From positions 620,001 through 684,000 of the forward strand of contig NZ_SADE01000003.1 of NCBI RefSeq assembly GCF_004005845.1: a DNA stretch of 64,000 bases, given 5' to 3'. The notes under the pieces are model-generated. The model ran no database searches. It was not told the origin of the DNA and was given only the letters and a program-made list of their open reading frames with translations. Source of the DNA: Hwanghaeella grinnelliae (GTDB lineage Bacteria; Pseudomonadota; Alphaproteobacteria; UBA8366; Aestuariispiraceae). Of the stretch, positions 48,190 to 57,805 are shown piece after piece. How positions within the stretch are numbered: position 1 is the first letter of the stretch; each line of letters starts with the position of its first letter. The position numbers were made by a program, and so were the translations under genes.

Positions 48190-48906
48190 TCAAATGCCCA
48201 TATAGGCTTCGCGTACCCGTGGGTCTTCCCCCAATACGCTTGTTTCGCCGGACATGCTGACCCGCCCGGTTTCGATCACGAAAGCGCGGCTTGCAACGTC
48301 GAAGGCCGTCATGACGTCCTGTTCTACGAGCAGGATCGTCAATCCCGTTCCGTTGATTTCGATCAGGGCCTCACTCAATCTCTCCACAAGCCGCGGCGCC
48401 AGCCCAAGCGACAATTCGTCGATCACCAGCAAACGGGGCCGCGACATGATTCCACGGCCAATCGCACACATCTGCTGCTCTCCACCCGACATCGTCGTTG
48501 CGTCCTGCAGCCGCCGTTCTTTCAGGATCGGGAACAAGTCCAAGACAAAGTCCATGTCGTCCCGCACCGCGCTCTTGTCACGCCGAAGATAGGCGCCCAG
48601 CAACAAATTGTCCTCGACCGTCAGGCCCTTGAACAAACGTCGTCCTTCCGGAACATGGGCGATCCCGCGCGTCAGAACCTCATCCGGTCGCGCACCTGCT
48701 ATTTCTTCGCCGTCGAAGACAATGGAGCCGGCTTTCGGCTCAATCAGCCCGGAAATTGTCCGAAGCAATGTGGTTTTCCCGGCGCCGTTCGACCCGACGA
48801 CACAGGCAATTTCACCTTCGTTCACGGACAGTCCAATGTCCCATAGCACTTGGACATCGCCGTAGCCGGCCTGAAGGCCATCAATTTCAAGGATCGGTTT
48901 CGCCAT
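48190..48906 (-). CDS. Liv-type ABC importer ATPase (LivF-like)
   Basis: A 238-residue ATPase with Walker A GSNGAGKTTLLR, signature MSGGEQQMCAIGRGIM and Walker B LLVIDELSLGLAP. It is the second ATPase of a branched-chain amino acid-type (HAAT) importer. It starts immediately after the livG stop codon, and the set livK-H-M-G-F is complete. Such importers also carry amides, urea and purine derivatives, so the substrate is not implied by the family. Confidence 0.92.
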   Translation of the reverse strand: MAKPILEIDGLQAGYGDVQVLWDIGLSVNEGEIACVVGSNGAGKTTLLRTISGLIEPKAGSIVFDGEEIAGARPDEVLTRGIAHVPEGRRLFKGLTVEDNLLLGAYLRRDKSAVRDDMDFVLDLFPILKERRLQDATTMSGGEQQMCAIGRGIMSRPRLLVIDELSLGLAPRLVERLSEALIEINGTGLTILLVEQDVMTAFDVASRAFVIETGRVSMSGETSVLGEDPRVREAYMGI

Positions 48907-49656
48907 TTAGCCAGCCACCTTGTATCTTTCAGCAAATTTGGCACCCAGATAGGCTTCGATGACCCGCTGGTCCTCGACTACCTGTTTCGGCGTTCCGTCG
49001 GCGATCAACTCACCATGGTGCAGAACCAGAAGCCGTTCCGACACGGACAAAACAACTTTCATCAGATGCTCGATGATAAGGATGGTGACGCCGCGGCCGG
49101 AAATTTGTTCGATCAGCTTCAACGCATCGTCGATTTCAGAAGCGTTCAGGCCGGCATTCACTTCATCGAGAAGCAGGACACTCGGCTTCATCGCCAAACT
49201 CTTCGCGAGTTCCAACCGTTTCCGGTTCGGGAGCGACAGGGACGATGCCGGCTCGTTTGCCACATGTCCCAGACCGACGAAGTCTAACTCCGCCTGGGCA
49301 GCTTCTTGACCCGCCGCGATACCGCCTGCGGCCCCGCCAAAGACAGCACCGGCGGAGACGTTTTCCAGCACGGTCATTTCCGGAAAGGGCTGAACGATCT
49401 GGAACGTGCGGGCCAAGCCCCGGCGCGCGGCCTGGAACGGTTTCTGGCTGCCGACATCCTCACCCTTGAAAATGACCTGCCCATCGGAAAGGGAATGGAC
49501 GCCCGTCACCAGGTTGACCAAGGTCGTCTTTCCCGCGCCGTTCGGCCCGATCAACCCAACGATTTCACCTTGCTTCAAACCGAATGAGACATTTGAAACA
49601 GCGCTGACGCCGCCGAAGTTTTTGCTGACATTCTTAAGTTCGAGGATAGCGGTCAT
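48907..49656 (-). CDS. Liv-type ABC importer ATPase (LivG-like)
   Basis: A 249-residue ATPase with Walker A GPNGAGKTTLVN and Walker B VLLLDEVNAGLN. The signature reads SLSLPNRKRLELAKSL, a variant without the usual Gly seen in some BraF-type subunits. Its ATG overlaps the livM stop codon by four bases (ATGA). Confidence 0.92.
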   Translation of the reverse strand: MTAILELKNVSKNFGGVSAVSNVSFGLKQGEIVGLIGPNGAGKTTLVNLVTGVHSLSDGQVIFKGEDVGSQKPFQAARRGLARTFQIVQPFPEMTVLENVSAGAVFGGAAGGIAAGQEAAQAELDFVGLGHVANEPASSLSLPNRKRLELAKSLAMKPSVLLLDEVNAGLNASEIDDALKLIEQISGRGVTILIIEHLMKVVLSVSERLLVLHHGELIADGTPKQVVEDQRVIEAYLGAKFAERYKVAG

Positions 49657-50645
49657 CCCTTAGCTTCCCCTTCAGATACAGTGTTCGATCGATCAGCGGA
49701 CCGATTGGCCGAGAGCTTCTTCAGCAGATTTTTGTAACGGATCTTCAAAAGCCCTCCCGGCAAGAAGAAGATCAGGAATACGATGATGATGCCAAGAATT
49801 GCCCTGTTCCATTGCAGGAAGTTGGCCCAGAAGAATTCCTCAAGCAGGACGAACACACCTGCCCCAACGATCGGACCCGCCAAGGTTCCCGCCCCGCCTA
49901 GCAAGGCCATCACCGGTACCTTTACGGTCAGCAGAATGGAGAAGCTGTCCGTCGGATCGATGTAACCAACCCAGGAGGCATAGACCGCGCCAACGAGACC
50001 GCAGAACAAGGCAGAGAGCACAAAGGCCGCGATCTTGAACCGGGTGGTATCGACACCGACCATATCGGCAGCGTCTTCATTCTGATGAATGCAGCGCAGG
50101 CCGAAACCCAATCGGGAACGGTCCACGATAACAGTGGCCACGAAGGCGCCCCCCATCACGGCAAGCATGATATAGAGGATACGCGCAGCCACGACATCGG
50201 GCGTGCCCGTCATAAGCGGCACGTTCAGGCCGTCACCACCGCCGGTAACCGACCCCCAAGACGATATGATCAGCCGCGTTACTTCAACGATGGCAATCGA
50301 ACCGATCGCGAAATAATGGCCTTTGAGCCGCAGGATGATTGCGCCAAGCGCCGCGGCAAATGCGGCGACGCCGACGGTTGCGATCATCCAGGCCGCTTCT
50401 GCCGGCAATCCCGCACGTTGGGACAGCGCCCCTATATAGCAACCCAGGCCGAAGAAGGCCGCGGTGGAAAACGAAGGATATCCCGTGAACCCGCCGATGA
50501 AATTCCATGACAGAGCAAGGGCTGAAAACATGGCGACGGATATCGCGATACGCGTCTCGTAGTTTCCGGCGAATTGAGGGATCAAGGCCAGTGCGATCGT
50601 ATAGGCGACAACGGCGGCGATGCTCATTACTACCTGGCGGTTCAT
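49653..50645 (-). CDS. Liv-type ABC importer permease (LivM-like)
   Basis: A 330-residue inner-membrane permease with about nine hydrophobic helices and the family text FTGYPSFSTAAFFGLGCYIGAL, LRLKGHYFAIGSIAIVEV, the cytoplasmic coupling loop RSRLGFGLRCIHQNEDAADMVGVDTTRFKI and LLGGAGTLAGPIVGAG. The start is the ATG at 50643-50645, overlapping the livH TGA by one base; the frame is open further upstream but only as an overlap with livH. Confidence 0.92.
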   Translation of the reverse strand: MNRQVVMSIAAVVAYTIALALIPQFAGNYETRIAISVAMFSALALSWNFIGGFTGYPSFSTAAFFGLGCYIGALSQRAGLPAEAAWMIATVGVAAFAAALGAIILRLKGHYFAIGSIAIVEVTRLIISSWGSVTGGGDGLNVPLMTGTPDVVAARILYIMLAVMGGAFVATVIVDRSRLGFGLRCIHQNEDAADMVGVDTTRFKIAAFVLSALFCGLVGAVYASWVGYIDPTDSFSILLTVKVPVMALLGGAGTLAGPIVGAGVFVLLEEFFWANFLQWNRAILGIIIVFLIFFLPGGLLKIRYKNLLKKLSANRSADRSNTVSEGEAKG

Positions 50646-51505
50646 CACTCGTACCCCTTCACGCCGATAAGGCCTGTCGGGCGTACCACCAACAGGAAGA
50701 GCATCAGAAGGAAGCCGACCGTAATCGCGTTTTGCGGACCGATCGTGTAACCGGCGACGCTTTCGATCAGTCCAAGCGCTAAGCCGCCGACCAAGGCGCC
50801 GGGCACACTGCCCAAACCGCCGATGACACAAACAACAAACGCCTTCCCCAGGAAAACGCCCGTCAGATTGGTGGTGACCGGAAAGACCATCGCAAAAATA
50901 GCACCAGCGGCGCCGGCCATAAGCGCACCGATCCCGAAAGTGATGGAATAAACTTGGTTGACTCGGATACCCATCAGCGCGGCCGCCTGCCGGTCCATTC
51001 TAACCGCGACAATCGCCCGTCCGATCCTGGACCCACGCATGACAAGATACAGCAGCGCCGTCAGCACCAACGCCAACGCCATGCCCAACAACCGATCAAT
51101 CGGCAGATACACATCGCCGAAGGACAGTGTACCAAGGTCAAGCGTTACGCGGCGCGGCGTCGCCGTGAAGAATACCGTCATCAGGTTATAGAGGATCATA
51201 TCCAACCCGAAGGTCAGGGTCAGTGTAGTGAGAACCGGCGCCGTGACGACTTTATTGATGAACAGATGTTGAAGAACGTAGCCCAAGGCGAACAGAGCCA
51301 GGGCGACGAAAGGCAACAGAATGATCGGGTAGATACCTGTGTAGTGCCACGCAAAATAGGTGAGGTATCCACCCAGGATAATGAAAGAACCGTGCAGCAT
51401 GTTGATTACGTTCAGCACCCCCCAAACCAGGGAGAACCCAATCGCGATGCAGGCGTAGAGAGCGCCGAGCACAATGCCATTTAGAAGTATTTGGAAAACG
51501 TCCAC
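50645..51505 (-). CDS. Liv-type ABC importer permease (LivH-like)
   Basis: A 286-residue permease with eight or so hydrophobic helices. Family markers are LNGIVLGALYACIAIGFSLVWGVLNVINMLHGSF, GRAIVAVRMDRQAAALMGIRVNQVYSITFGIGALMAG and GKAFVVCVIGGLGSVPGALVGGL. It begins with GTG; the upstream ribosome site is weak (GGGG about 11 bases away). It is 114 bases downstream of the binding-protein gene. Confidence 0.9.
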   Translation of the reverse strand: MDVFQILLNGIVLGALYACIAIGFSLVWGVLNVINMLHGSFIILGGYLTYFAWHYTGIYPIILLPFVALALFALGYVLQHLFINKVVTAPVLTTLTLTFGLDMILYNLMTVFFTATPRRVTLDLGTLSFGDVYLPIDRLLGMALALVLTALLYLVMRGSRIGRAIVAVRMDRQAAALMGIRVNQVYSITFGIGALMAGAAGAIFAMVFPVTTNLTGVFLGKAFVVCVIGGLGSVPGALVGGLALGLIESVAGYTIGPQNAITVGFLLMLFLLVVRPTGLIGVKGYE

Positions 51506-51619
51506 GGTCTTTGGGACCCCGATGAAGTTGAGCGTGGGAGAAGTTGGCCTTCAAACATCACCGCCATGGGCACCGTGATCCTGGCACCCATGGCTGTGTG
51601 ATTATAGAACCGTCGGGCT

Positions 51620-52837
51620 TTACTTGATCATCGTCATTTCGGCGTCGGCGATAGCGGCCGGATAAAGGACTTTGATCGCCTCGCCCTGGACCTGGATGAT
51701 CGGCATCTCACGGCCCTGATTCATGCCGTTGTCGCCGAAATCGATGGGACCGTAGAAGGTCAGGACTTCAGTGGCGGCAAGGGCGTCGCGCACTGCTGTC
51801 TTGTCGGTGGACCCGGCCGTCTGCACGGCGTTGACCAACACATCTGCCGCCGCAGCGCATGACCCGTGGACGTAATCGGGATCGCCGCCGAACTTGGCGA
51901 CGAAGTCCTTGTAGAAATCGGCCGTGCTGCTCCAGGCACCGATCGTGTCGGTGTAAGAGGTCGCATGATGCCACCAGGTTGAGCTGGTCACACCATCGGC
52001 GAGCTCACCGAGCCCTTCCGTGAATTCCGCATAGGCCGGACCGGTCACCATGGTGATGATGGGCGCATCAATGCCCAGATCCGACATCTGCTTGCGGCCC
52101 AGGATCAAATCCTGCGTATAGCCGGTCATGTAAATCCAGTCAGGCGATGCCGATTTGATAGCGGAAACGGCCGCCGAATGATCCATCGTGCCGACTGCGT
52201 AAAGTTCGTTATAGACGACATCGAGCCCGGCATTTCCGGCCGAGGCCGCCAGAGCTGTGGCCATCGCCTTCGGGAACACGTCGTCCCGGCCGTAGACCGC
52301 GACTTTACTCAAACCCGGCATTTTTTCCTTGAAGTAAGCGACCATCGACTCAGTCATGCCGGTGTTCGGTGCCAAGGTTCCGAAGAGATACTTGAAGCCC
52401 TGGTCATAAACCGAAACGGAAGAGGCCACACAAGCAACCAACGGCGTCTGATACCGTTCGGCAACCGCCGCCACGATCTTGGTGTGCCCCGAACCGAAGG
52501 GCGCCATCAGCACATCGACACCGTCATCGGTAATCAGTTTTTCGGCCAACTGCCCCGCGCGCTTACCATCCGTCTGGTAATCATAATAGACGAGTTCGAC
52601 CGGCATCTTCTTGCCGTCAACCTCAATCCCGCCATTCGCGGTGACCTTGTCGAGCCACAATTGCCAAACGGCTTCCTGCTTTTTGCCTTCGTCGGCAAGC
52701 CCACCGGTCAGCGCCAAGGGCGCGCCGATTTTTAGCACGCCGTCTTCGTCCGCCAGTGCCGGACCAGCCAAGAAAGCAGATGCCAGAACCGTTGCAGAAA
52801 CGGTTAGCTTTGCCAGGTGTCGAATAGTGTTACGCAT
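51620..52837 (-). CDS. Liv-type periplasmic substrate-binding protein
   Basis: A 405-residue exported protein with a signal peptide (basic MRNTIRHLAK, hydrophobic core, cleavage near ALA-D at about 30). The mature part is a Leu/Ile/Val-BP-type two-lobed receptor (VLKIGAPLALTGGLADEGKKQ, VDVLMAPFGSGHTKIVAAVAERYQTPLVA, DWIYMTGYTQDLILGRKQMSDLG). The ATG at 52835-52837 has AAGGGG five bases upstream. It is the first gene of the importer operon. Confidence 0.92.
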   Translation of the reverse strand: MRNTIRHLAKLTVSATVLASAFLAGPALADEDGVLKIGAPLALTGGLADEGKKQEAVWQLWLDKVTANGGIEVDGKKMPVELVYYDYQTDGKRAGQLAEKLITDDGVDVLMAPFGSGHTKIVAAVAERYQTPLVACVASSVSVYDQGFKYLFGTLAPNTGMTESMVAYFKEKMPGLSKVAVYGRDDVFPKAMATALAASAGNAGLDVVYNELYAVGTMDHSAAVSAIKSASPDWIYMTGYTQDLILGRKQMSDLGIDAPIITMVTGPAYAEFTEGLGELADGVTSSTWWHHATSYTDTIGAWSSTADFYKDFVAKFGGDPDYVHGSCAAAADVLVNAVQTAGSTDKTAVRDALAATEVLTFYGPIDFGDNGMNQGREMPIIQVQGEAIKVLYPAAIADAEMTMIK

Positions 52838-53209
52838 GATCGCCCCTTTTTGTTCAGTAGAGCCCCGTGCAGCGCCGTCATCCCGAACGGCCCGGCCGTG
52901 ATCTCCGTTGTTCTGGGTTTGCAGCGCAGCAAAGGTCATGCCATTTGTCGTAACTACCAACAATTCTGTCATATCGGTTCTGAACGTGAACTGCATCGGC
53001 CCGCGCCTGTGGTTAGAAAATGGGCAATTGATAATCAGTACCGATTAATTCTTGAGCAGGCAGCTCAGCTACTCCGGTAAAACACATGCGTTTTGAAAGT
53101 GGAAAAACGTCTACCGCCGCTGCGTGGAATGTAACGACTGAGGCCCGCGCGTGCCGAGACTCTCCTCAATCCATGTGCGGCGTTTGTCGGCAAGCATACA
53201 TCAAGCCGT
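52838..53209 (-). promoter_or_regulatory. Upstream region of the Liv-type importer operon
   Basis: This 372-base gap holds no supportable gene. It should contain the promoter of the importer operon. The clearest symmetric element is TAATC-AGTACC-GATTA at 53032-53047, extended by AATT on both sides, which could be a regulator site. No good -35/-10 pair was identified on the minus strand. Confidence 0.3.
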
Positions 53210-54112
53210 CTATCCGAAACGCGCTTCAAGCACCTTGGTTACCTGATCGATGAACCGCGTAGCGGCAATGGGAAGCGTCCGGTTCTTTAACTGCCCCATA
53301 TAGATTGTCCCGCTCGGCATATCACGCGGGTCGATCATCGCCGACGCCATGCCGGGAACAGTGCCGTCGGTCGGCAAGCCGATCGGAATCTGGAACGAAA
53401 CAATGTTCTCCGTGGTCGCCTGGAAGCGAAGAAACTCGAAACTGTCGGATTCAATAACCAAATTCATCGTAAGCGTGGAATCGATCAAAATCGTCTCCAG
53501 CAAAGAACGGACACCGGATGACTTGGTAGGCAGCGCGACAGGGTAGCTCAGGCAATCCGCGAGGCGGACCGTGCTTTGTCCCGACAGAGGGTGATCAGCG
53601 GAAAAGACGGCATGGACAGGTTGGCGAATGGTCCGGATCGTCTGGAACTCGGCCAGGCGAACAGGCTCGAAGACCAGAGCGATATCGGCTGTGAAATCGA
53701 CGAGCGCCTCTTCCGCGGCAGCCCGGTCGCGCAAGAAAACGCCGAAGCTGACACCCGGATGTTCCCGCCGATAGGTGGCAATCTGTTCAGGAAGGAAATA
53801 CGGCAGCAGCGCCTGGCTGCACGCGATTGAGACATGGCCCCGCCGCACCCCAGACAGATCCGCGATCTGGGATCGGACGCGGTCCAGGTCGGAAAACTGC
53901 TTCCGAATGTGATCAACCAGTATTTCACCGGCACTGTTCAGCCGCACTCCCCGCGGCAACCGTTCGAAGACAGGCACGCCCAGGTCTTCCTCAATCGCCA
54001 ATATTCGACGGTTTAGTGCCGTCGACGTAATCGATAACTCCTCCGCCGCCTTCCGGATGGACCCAGCGCGGGCCACCGCGTCGACGTAACGCAAGGTCGT
54101 GATGTGCTTCAT
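53210..54112 (-). CDS. LysR family transcriptional regulator
   Basis: A 300-residue regulator: an N-terminal winged HTH (LRYVDAVARAGSIRKAAEELSITSTALNRRILAIEEDLGVPVFERLPRGVRLNSAGE) and a periplasmic-binding-protein-like effector domain (GHVSIACSQALLPYFLPEQIATYRREHPGVSF). It is transcribed divergently from the allophanate hydrolase gene, the arrangement known for AtzR and the atzDEF operon, and probably controls the ureide operon. Confidence 0.92.
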   Translation of the reverse strand: MKHITTLRYVDAVARAGSIRKAAEELSITSTALNRRILAIEEDLGVPVFERLPRGVRLNSAGEILVDHIRKQFSDLDRVRSQIADLSGVRRGHVSIACSQALLPYFLPEQIATYRREHPGVSFGVFLRDRAAAEEALVDFTADIALVFEPVRLAEFQTIRTIRQPVHAVFSADHPLSGQSTVRLADCLSYPVALPTKSSGVRSLLETILIDSTLTMNLVIESDSFEFLRFQATTENIVSFQIPIGLPTDGTVPGMASAMIDPRDMPSGTIYMGQLKNRTLPIAATRFIDQVTKVLEARFG

Positions 54113-54358
54113 TCAGGCCTCTGACATTCTACTGCTGCAATTTTTGCATCGCATTGCTGCGTTTATAGCAGAAGACAGAAGCGGTCAGATACACCCAAAA
54201 TGCTGCTGGGCATACGCAACAGGCTGAAAAAGGGGTTGGCATCAACAAACCCCGGCCAAGCGAAACCCTACCGGGGGAAACGGTCACGACGCTGAGCATT
54301 CGATGGCGAATGCTGAAGAGCGCAATTAACCGTACCGTTGGGGGCATCGTCGGCATCC
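54113..54358. promoter_or_regulatory. Divergent LysR/allophanate hydrolase control region
   Basis: The 246 bases hold a dyad TGCAA-TTT-TTGCA at 54136-54148 and a second short one, CTGC-GTTTATA-GCAG, at 54157-54171, both close to the LysR gene start. This is where LysR regulators usually bind to control themselves and the divergent target. No clear -35/-10 pair was picked. Confidence 0.4.
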
Positions 54359-56209
54359 ATGCACGACCAATCATTCGATATCATCAGTCTACACAGTGCC
54401 TACGCATCGGGCGCCAAGCCGGAAGACGTCATCGCCGAATGCTATCGCCGCATCCGTGCCAATGGCGATCCTGGGATTTTCCTGCATCTAATCGATGAAG
54501 AAGCCGCCCTGGCTGAAGCACATGCGCTGGGTGTCTTCGATCCGGAAGCCAAGCCGCTTTGGGGGATCCCCTTCGCCATTAAGGACAATATCGACGTCGC
54601 AGGCGCGCCGACAACGGCTGCCTGCCCCGCTTTCACTTATAGGCCGGGCGCGGATTCCTATGTCGTAGCGAAACTGCGTGAAGCGGGCGCCATTCCGATC
54701 GGTAAAACCAATCTGGATCAATTCGCGACGGGGCTGGTCGGCGTGCGCACCCCGCATCCGGTTCCCAAAAACGCTATCGACCCGGAAATCGTGCCCGGTG
54801 GGTCGAGCGCGGGCTCGGCAGTTTCGGTCGCACTGGGTCTGGTCGGCTTCTCGTTGGGGACCGACACCGCCGGATCCGGCCGGGTGCCGGCGGCACTCAA
54901 CAATATCGTCGGCGTCAAGCCGAGCCTTGGGTTGCTGTCGGCTACCGGGTCGGTACCCGCCTGCCGCACTCTCGACACCATCTCGATTTTCGCGCTAACC
55001 GCGGAAGACGGTCACAGAGTCCTTCAAGCCGCAGCAGGTTATGACCCGAAGGATGCCTATTCGCGCGATATGCCCGTATCGCCACTCGCACCCCCGCCGG
55101 AACATCTGCGCATCGGGGTGCCCGATGCCAATTCCCGCAAATTCTTCGGCGACAGCGCCCAGGCCGAATCTTTCGAAGCGGCAATCGAACAGATAAAAGC
55201 CTTTGGCGCACAAATCGAACACATCGACCTAACACCCTTCTACCAAATCGCGGAAATGCTCTACGAAGGCGTATGGGTGGCGGAACGGAACACCGTCGTC
55301 GAACCCCTATTGAAAACGAAGCCCGATGCCGTTCATCCGGTCATTCGGACCATTGTGTCCAAGGCGGAGGGGTTCTCGGCGACCGATACCTTCCGCTCGT
55401 TTTACCGGATGGAGGAATTGCGGCGGATGGCCCGGACGGCAATGGAAGGGCTTGAGGTTCTTCTGGTCCCGACCATTCCTTCCTTCTGCACGGTCAAGGA
55501 AATCAGCGAAGACCCGATTGGTCCGAACAGCCGGCTTGGCACCTACACCAACTTCGTCAATCTGCTGGATCTCTGTGGAGTCGCGGTCCCGACGCCGACA
55601 CGCACCGATGGCCGCCCCGGCAATGTCACTTTGTTGGCCAAAGCAGGCGCCGACGCCTTACTGGCCGGATTGGCGGCTAAAATTCACAGGGCCGCAGACG
55701 TCAAATTGGGTGCCACGGATTGGGCCTATCCGGCGACCGAACCGCTGGCACCCGCCGCCGGTGCACGCGAGATAACCATCGCCGCCGTTGGCGCCCATAT
55801 GTCGGGCTTGCCGCTCAACACTGAACTTACGCGCCTCGGCGCCCGCTACCTGAAGACAACACGGACGGACGCCGGATACCGGCTTTACAGACTGGCCGGC
55901 GGCCCACCTGCACGCCCCGGCCTGGTTCGCGACGAGAAGGGCGCCTCTATCGAAGTCGAACTTTGGGCAATGCCCGAGGAAAACTTCGGCGCCTTTATGC
56001 GCGGCATTCCGTCTCCACTTGGTATCGGCACAGTGACCCTTGAATGCGGGGAAACGACGAACGGCTTTATCTGCGAAAGCGCCGGGCTGGATGGCGCCAG
56101 CGACATTACGGAATACGGCGGTTGGCGGAACTTCCTCGCCTCGCTGACGACAACGAATAACCACAAACCAATAACCAGCATGCAAGGAGAGCAACATGCA
56201 GAGGCGTGA
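54359..56209 (+). CDS. atzF: Allophanate hydrolase (AtzF type)
   Basis: A 616-residue enzyme that hydrolyses allophanate to ammonia and carbon dioxide via N-carboxycarbamate. Residues 1-~440 are an amidase-signature domain with the Ser-cisSer-Lys triad at Lys75 (FAIKDN), Ser149 (GGSSAG) and Ser173 (DTAGSGRVP). Residues ~460-600 are the allophanate hydrolase C-terminal domain (VGAHMSGLPLNTELTRLGARY, VELWAMPEENFGAFMRGIPSPLGIGTVTLE), which handles the second step. No urea carboxylase is attached or adjacent, so allophanate more likely comes from biuret. The ATG at 54359 is used; an upstream TTG adds seven residues. The 3' end overlaps the next gene by 14 bases. Confidence 0.93.
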   Translation: MHDQSFDIISLHSAYASGAKPEDVIAECYRRIRANGDPGIFLHLIDEEAALAEAHALGVFDPEAKPLWGIPFAIKDNIDVAGAPTTAACPAFTYRPGADSYVVAKLREAGAIPIGKTNLDQFATGLVGVRTPHPVPKNAIDPEIVPGGSSAGSAVSVALGLVGFSLGTDTAGSGRVPAALNNIVGVKPSLGLLSATGSVPACRTLDTISIFALTAEDGHRVLQAAAGYDPKDAYSRDMPVSPLAPPPEHLRIGVPDANSRKFFGDSAQAESFEAAIEQIKAFGAQIEHIDLTPFYQIAEMLYEGVWVAERNTVVEPLLKTKPDAVHPVIRTIVSKAEGFSATDTFRSFYRMEELRRMARTAMEGLEVLLVPTIPSFCTVKEISEDPIGPNSRLGTYTNFVNLLDLCGVAVPTPTRTDGRPGNVTLLAKAGADALLAGLAAKIHRAADVKLGATDWAYPATEPLAPAAGAREITIAAVGAHMSGLPLNTELTRLGARYLKTTRTDAGYRLYRLAGGPPARPGLVRDEKGASIEVELWAMPEENFGAFMRGIPSPLGIGTVTLECGETTNGFICESAGLDGASDITEYGGWRNFLASLTTTNNHKPITSMQGEQHAEA

Positions 56210-57800
56210 TTTTCTAAAAAGTGCAGCGGTACTAGGGGCCAGTACGCTTCCCTTTATCCGCTCCCTGCCCGCAAGCGCGGCCACCGACGGTGTGGTTGTC
56301 GTCGCGATGGGACAAACGATCAACAGTCTGGATATCCACCGCACCGGCACGAACCGGCCGAGCTACCAGGTAGCCGTCAATGTCTACGACCGCCTGGTCA
56401 GCTTCGGCACCAAGAGCACGCCCGATGGCGGCCTGTCCTATGACTATTCGACTATTGTACCGGAAGTGGCGGAAAGCTGGACCGTTTCGGACGACGGCAC
56501 CCACATGACCTTCAACCTGCGCAAGAACGGCGTCTTCCACGACGGATCGCCGATCACCGCGCAGGATGTGAAATGGTCCTTTGACCGTGCTGTCACCGTC
56601 GGCGGCTTCCCGACAGTTCAGATGAAAGCCGGTTCCCTGGAGAAGCCGGAACAGTTCGAAGTGATCGACGACTACACATTCAAGATCAACCTGTTGCGTC
56701 CGTCCAAGCTGACACTGCCGGATCTGGCCGTGCCGGTTCCGATGATCATCAATTCAAAGGTCGCGATGGAACACGCGACCACGGACGATCCCTGGGCCAC
56801 AGAGTATCTGCACAAGACGCCAGCCGGGTCGGGCGCATACAAGGTCGCCCGGTGGGAACCGGGCCAACAGTTGGTTTACGAACGGAACGACAATTGGACG
56901 TCCGGTCCGGTGCCGGCGGTCAAACGCGTAATCGTCCGTGAAGTGCCGAGCCAAGCGACACGGCGCGCGTTGTTGGAGCGCGGCGACATCCAGATGTCCT
57001 TCAACATGCCGAACAAGGATGCGAAGGAACTATCGGATAAGGAAGGCATCGACATTTTTTCGACCCCGGTCGAAAACGCGATCTACTGTCTTTGCCCGAA
57101 CCTTGCGTTCGAGCCGTTCAAGAACAAGCTGGTGCGTCAGGCCGTCGCCTATTCAGTGCCTTATGAAGATGTTTTCCAGACCGCGGCCTATGGCCGGGGT
57201 GTGAAAATGTGGGGCGGGGCCTCCGCGACGCCGTCGGATATCGCCTGGCCGCAGCCGTTCCCCTACAGCACGGACCTGGACAAGGCGAAGGACCTTCTGG
57301 ACCAGACCGAATTCAAGGGTGGCTTCGAAGTGCCGTTGTCGATCTCCCTCAGCCAGACCGATTGGATGGAACCGACCGCGCTTCTTATACAAGAGAACCT
57401 GGCCAAAATCGGCATCAAGGCGACCATCGACAAGATCCCCGGCGCGAACTGGCGCACGGCATCACTGGTCGAGAAGCGTCTGCCGCTGGCGTTGGAAACC
57501 TTCGGCGGCTGGCTAAACTATCCCTGCTACTATTTTTTCTGGGCCTATCTGGAAGGGCACCTCTTCAACTCCTCCAACTATCGGAACGAAGAGATCGAGA
57601 AACTGACGCCCTTCGCCTTGCACAAGGAAGTCGACGATCCGGAATACGCACCAGCCATCAAGCGGATGATCGAAATCGCGTGGGACGAGGTTCCCAGGAT
57701 CGCCCTGTTCCAACCGGCCCTTAATGTCGGCACCAATGGCATGGAAGGGTATGAGTATTGGTTCCACCGCCAGCTCGACGCCCGCGGGTTCAAGGTCTAA
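56196..57800 (+). CDS. Dpp/Opp-type ABC importer substrate-binding protein (Tat-exported)
   Basis: A 534-residue periplasmic receptor of the SBP_bac_5 family. The N-terminus carries a twin-arginine signal, MQRRDFLKSAAVLGAS, followed by an Ala-x-Ala cleavage region. Mature-part motifs include VPEVAESWTVSDDGTHMTFNLRKNGVFHDGSPITAQDVKWSFDR and GSGAYKVARWEPGQQLVYERND. This class binds peptides, nickel, glutathione and various amides. It starts inside the atzF 3' end, so import and hydrolysis are coupled genetically. Confidence 0.92.
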   Translation: MQRRDFLKSAAVLGASTLPFIRSLPASAATDGVVVVAMGQTINSLDIHRTGTNRPSYQVAVNVYDRLVSFGTKSTPDGGLSYDYSTIVPEVAESWTVSDDGTHMTFNLRKNGVFHDGSPITAQDVKWSFDRAVTVGGFPTVQMKAGSLEKPEQFEVIDDYTFKINLLRPSKLTLPDLAVPVPMIINSKVAMEHATTDDPWATEYLHKTPAGSGAYKVARWEPGQQLVYERNDNWTSGPVPAVKRVIVREVPSQATRRALLERGDIQMSFNMPNKDAKELSDKEGIDIFSTPVENAIYCLCPNLAFEPFKNKLVRQAVAYSVPYEDVFQTAAYGRGVKMWGGASATPSDIAWPQPFPYSTDLDKAKDLLDQTEFKGGFEVPLSISLSQTDWMEPTALLIQENLAKIGIKATIDKIPGANWRTASLVEKRLPLALETFGGWLNYPCYYFFWAYLEGHLFNSSNYRNEEIEKLTPFALHKEVDDPEYAPAIKRMIEIAWDEVPRIALFQPALNVGTNGMEGYEYWFHRQLDARGFKV

Positions 57801-57805
57801 TTCCC

